The position numbers and the translations under genes were made by a program. Under the pieces are notes generated by a model, which was not told where the DNA came from, ran no database searches, and saw only the letters and a list, made by a program, of their open reading frames with translations. Below, in pieces: positions 62,974 to 64,000 of a stretch of 64,000 bases of DNA (its first letter is position 1; each line of letters opens with the position of its first letter). Source of the stretch: JAOZHU01 sp964506435 (GTDB lineage: Archaea > Thermoproteota > Bathyarchaeia > Bathyarchaeales > Bathycorpusculaceae); assembly GCA_964506435.1 (NCBI GenBank), contig CAZDLK010000003.1, positions 1 to 64,000 on the forward strand. Direction: 5' to 3'.

Positions 62974-63951
62974 GTGTTTGAGCAGTTTGGGATAATTGGG
63001 AACATTGTTATTCTGATTGTCTCATTGATTATTTTGATCAAGGCGAGCGGTTGGGCAATCACTAATTCAGTTAATTTGGCAAGCGTAACTGGCTTGGGGA
63101 AGACAAAAATTGGGTTTTTACTTGTTGCTTTTTCAACTTCTCTTCCGGAACTTTTTGTGGCGGTTTTTGCTATTGGGGATCCACAGGCGATTGGGATTTC
63201 AGTGGGTAATGTTTTAGGTTCAAATGTGGTGAATATATGTTTGATATTGGGGGTGAGTTTCATTGTTTTGGCGACTAAGTATCCTAAAAGTGCGGGGTTT
63301 TTCACTAAAATGGCTAATGATGAGGTTGGGAATTTGAATTTTGGTGTTTTGATTTCATCGTTGGTTCCTTTGATTTTGTTTTTTGTTGGTTATTCAAGTC
63401 AGATTATCGGAGTTTTTCTTGTTGCTCTTTTTGTGTATAATACTTATGCGCTTGCTAAGAAGAAAGGAACTGTGGAGGAGATTTCTGATGAGGCGGAAAA
63501 GCGTTCGCTGGCTACATATGCTGTTAAATCGGTTTTGGGGATAAGTGGGGTTATTGCGTGTGCTTATCTTATTGTGGATTCGGCGTCTTTTTTGGCGTTG
63601 AGTTCGGGTGTTCCTCCGGTGATTGTTGGGGGTACGATAGTGGCTTTTGGGACTAGTGCTCCGGAACTGGCAACGAGTATAAGTGCCGTTAGGAAAGGGT
63701 ACGTTGAGCTTGCGCTTGGAAATGTTATAGGTAGTAATTTTTTGAATATTACGTTGATTTTGGGGTTGTCTTTCTTGTTGTCGCCGATTAACGTGAATCT
63801 TTCGGCTTTCTCTGCTTTGGTGTTCTTTGCGTTGTTGTCTAGTATTTTGTTGAGTTACATATTGCAGAATGCGAAGGTGCGTAAGCGTGAAGGAATAGTT
63901 TTGCTTGCTATTTACTTAGTATTTTTGGTGACGAGTTTCATTAGTGGCTGA
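62974..63951 (+). CDS. Ca2+/Na+ antiporter-family (YrbG-like) exchanger
   Basis: A 325-residue cation/Ca2+ exchanger with ten predicted transmembrane helices in two inverted repeats. The family's alpha repeats are clear: VAFSTSLPELFVAVFAI, then GNVLGSNVVNICLILG in the first half, and VAFGTSAPELATSISAV, then GNVIGSNFLNITLILG in the second. The conserved Glu in each repeat (S-x-PE and A-PE) binds the ion. It probably exports Ca2+ using Na+ or H+. GTG start at 62974. Its coding strand is poor in C compared with the rest of the window. Confidence 0.93.
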   Translation: MFEQFGIIGNIVILIVSLIILIKASGWAITNSVNLASVTGLGKTKIGFLLVAFSTSLPELFVAVFAIGDPQAIGISVGNVLGSNVVNICLILGVSFIVLATKYPKSAGFFTKMANDEVGNLNFGVLISSLVPLILFFVGYSSQIIGVFLVALFVYNTYALAKKKGTVEEISDEAEKRSLATYAVKSVLGISGVIACAYLIVDSASFLALSSGVPPVIVGGTIVAFGTSAPELATSISAVRKGYVELALGNVIGSNFLNITLILGLSFLLSPINVNLSAFSALVFFALLSSILLSYILQNAKVRKREGIVLLAIYLVFLVTSFISG

Positions 63952-64000
63952 GGTTTTTGGGGAAGGTTCGTTTGTGATTTTTGCGTTTCTGATTGGTCTT

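Overview
The window is archaeal. It encodes an Orc1/Cdc6 initiator, the Rpp21-type protein subunit of RNase P, a TrmB-family regulator, a two-module Lrp regulator, an archaeal-type dihydropteroate-synthase-like protein, TATA-like promoters and an intron-containing tRNA-Leu. Gene content and style fit a TACK-group archaeon, most like Candidatus Bathyarchaeia. That placement is inferred from resemblance only; there is no rRNA here to confirm it.

Layout. (1) 0.1-3.5 kb, + strand: tightly packed orc1, a winged-helix gene, moaC, moaB and moaA, so a replication initiator appears co-transcribed with molybdopterin synthesis. (2) 3.6-9.8 kb: a TrmB regulator divergent from a large secreted PQQ-like beta-propeller, a double-domain Lrp regulator, a CRM-domain RNA-binding protein overlapping RNase P component 4, and a small winged-helix protein. 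(3) 9.9-11.8 kb: a decayed mobile element with an RHH-like gene, a 5'-truncated terminase large subunit and a frameshifted hicA toxin remnant. (4) 11.9-42.9 kb, all on the - strand: a surface-glycan locus of about 31 kb. It holds GT4 and GT2 glycosyltransferases, several GT-C-like membrane proteins, two methyltransferases, a GDP-mannose to GDP-fucose pair (gmd, fcl), an extended-SDR epimerase, a polyprenyl-phosphate sugar transferase and two large secreted DUF3131-like proteins. Two paralogous small proteins of unknown function sit within it (26 kb) and at its head (42.9 kb). The enzymes form a plausible chain: make activated sugars, load them on a lipid, extend the glycan, flip and finish it outside the membrane. 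(5) 43.2-45.5 kb: a metallo-beta-lactamase-fold hydrolase divergent from the DHPS-like gene.

(6) 45.5-61.9 kb is accessory. It starts with DUF4956, a VTC-domain protein, an unknown protein, a HAD phosphatase, a methyltransferase and a Cthe_2159-like carbohydrate-binding surface protein. Next come two secreted proteins sharing a 48-bp upstream repeat, and a membrane-anchored winged-helix protein. Last is a FecCD/BtuCD-type importer whose binding protein joins cohesin-like, transmembrane, dockerin-like and periplasmic-binding parts in one chain, with a methyltransferase and an MFS transporter. An intact tRNA-Leu(TAA) ends this region at 61.8-61.9 kb. An integrase-like C-terminal fragment lies directly beside its 3' end, a clear tRNA-Leu pseudogene lies at 54.9-55.0 kb, and two shorter tRNA-3'-end-like fragments lie at 52.0 and 45.6 kb, all in the same orientation. 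I read this as successive integrations at the tRNA gene.

(7) 62-64 kb: a coiled-coil protein, a small zinc-ribbon protein and a Ca2+/Na+ antiporter-family gene that ends inside the window. I saw no CRISPR array, rRNA gene or intact insertion sequence.
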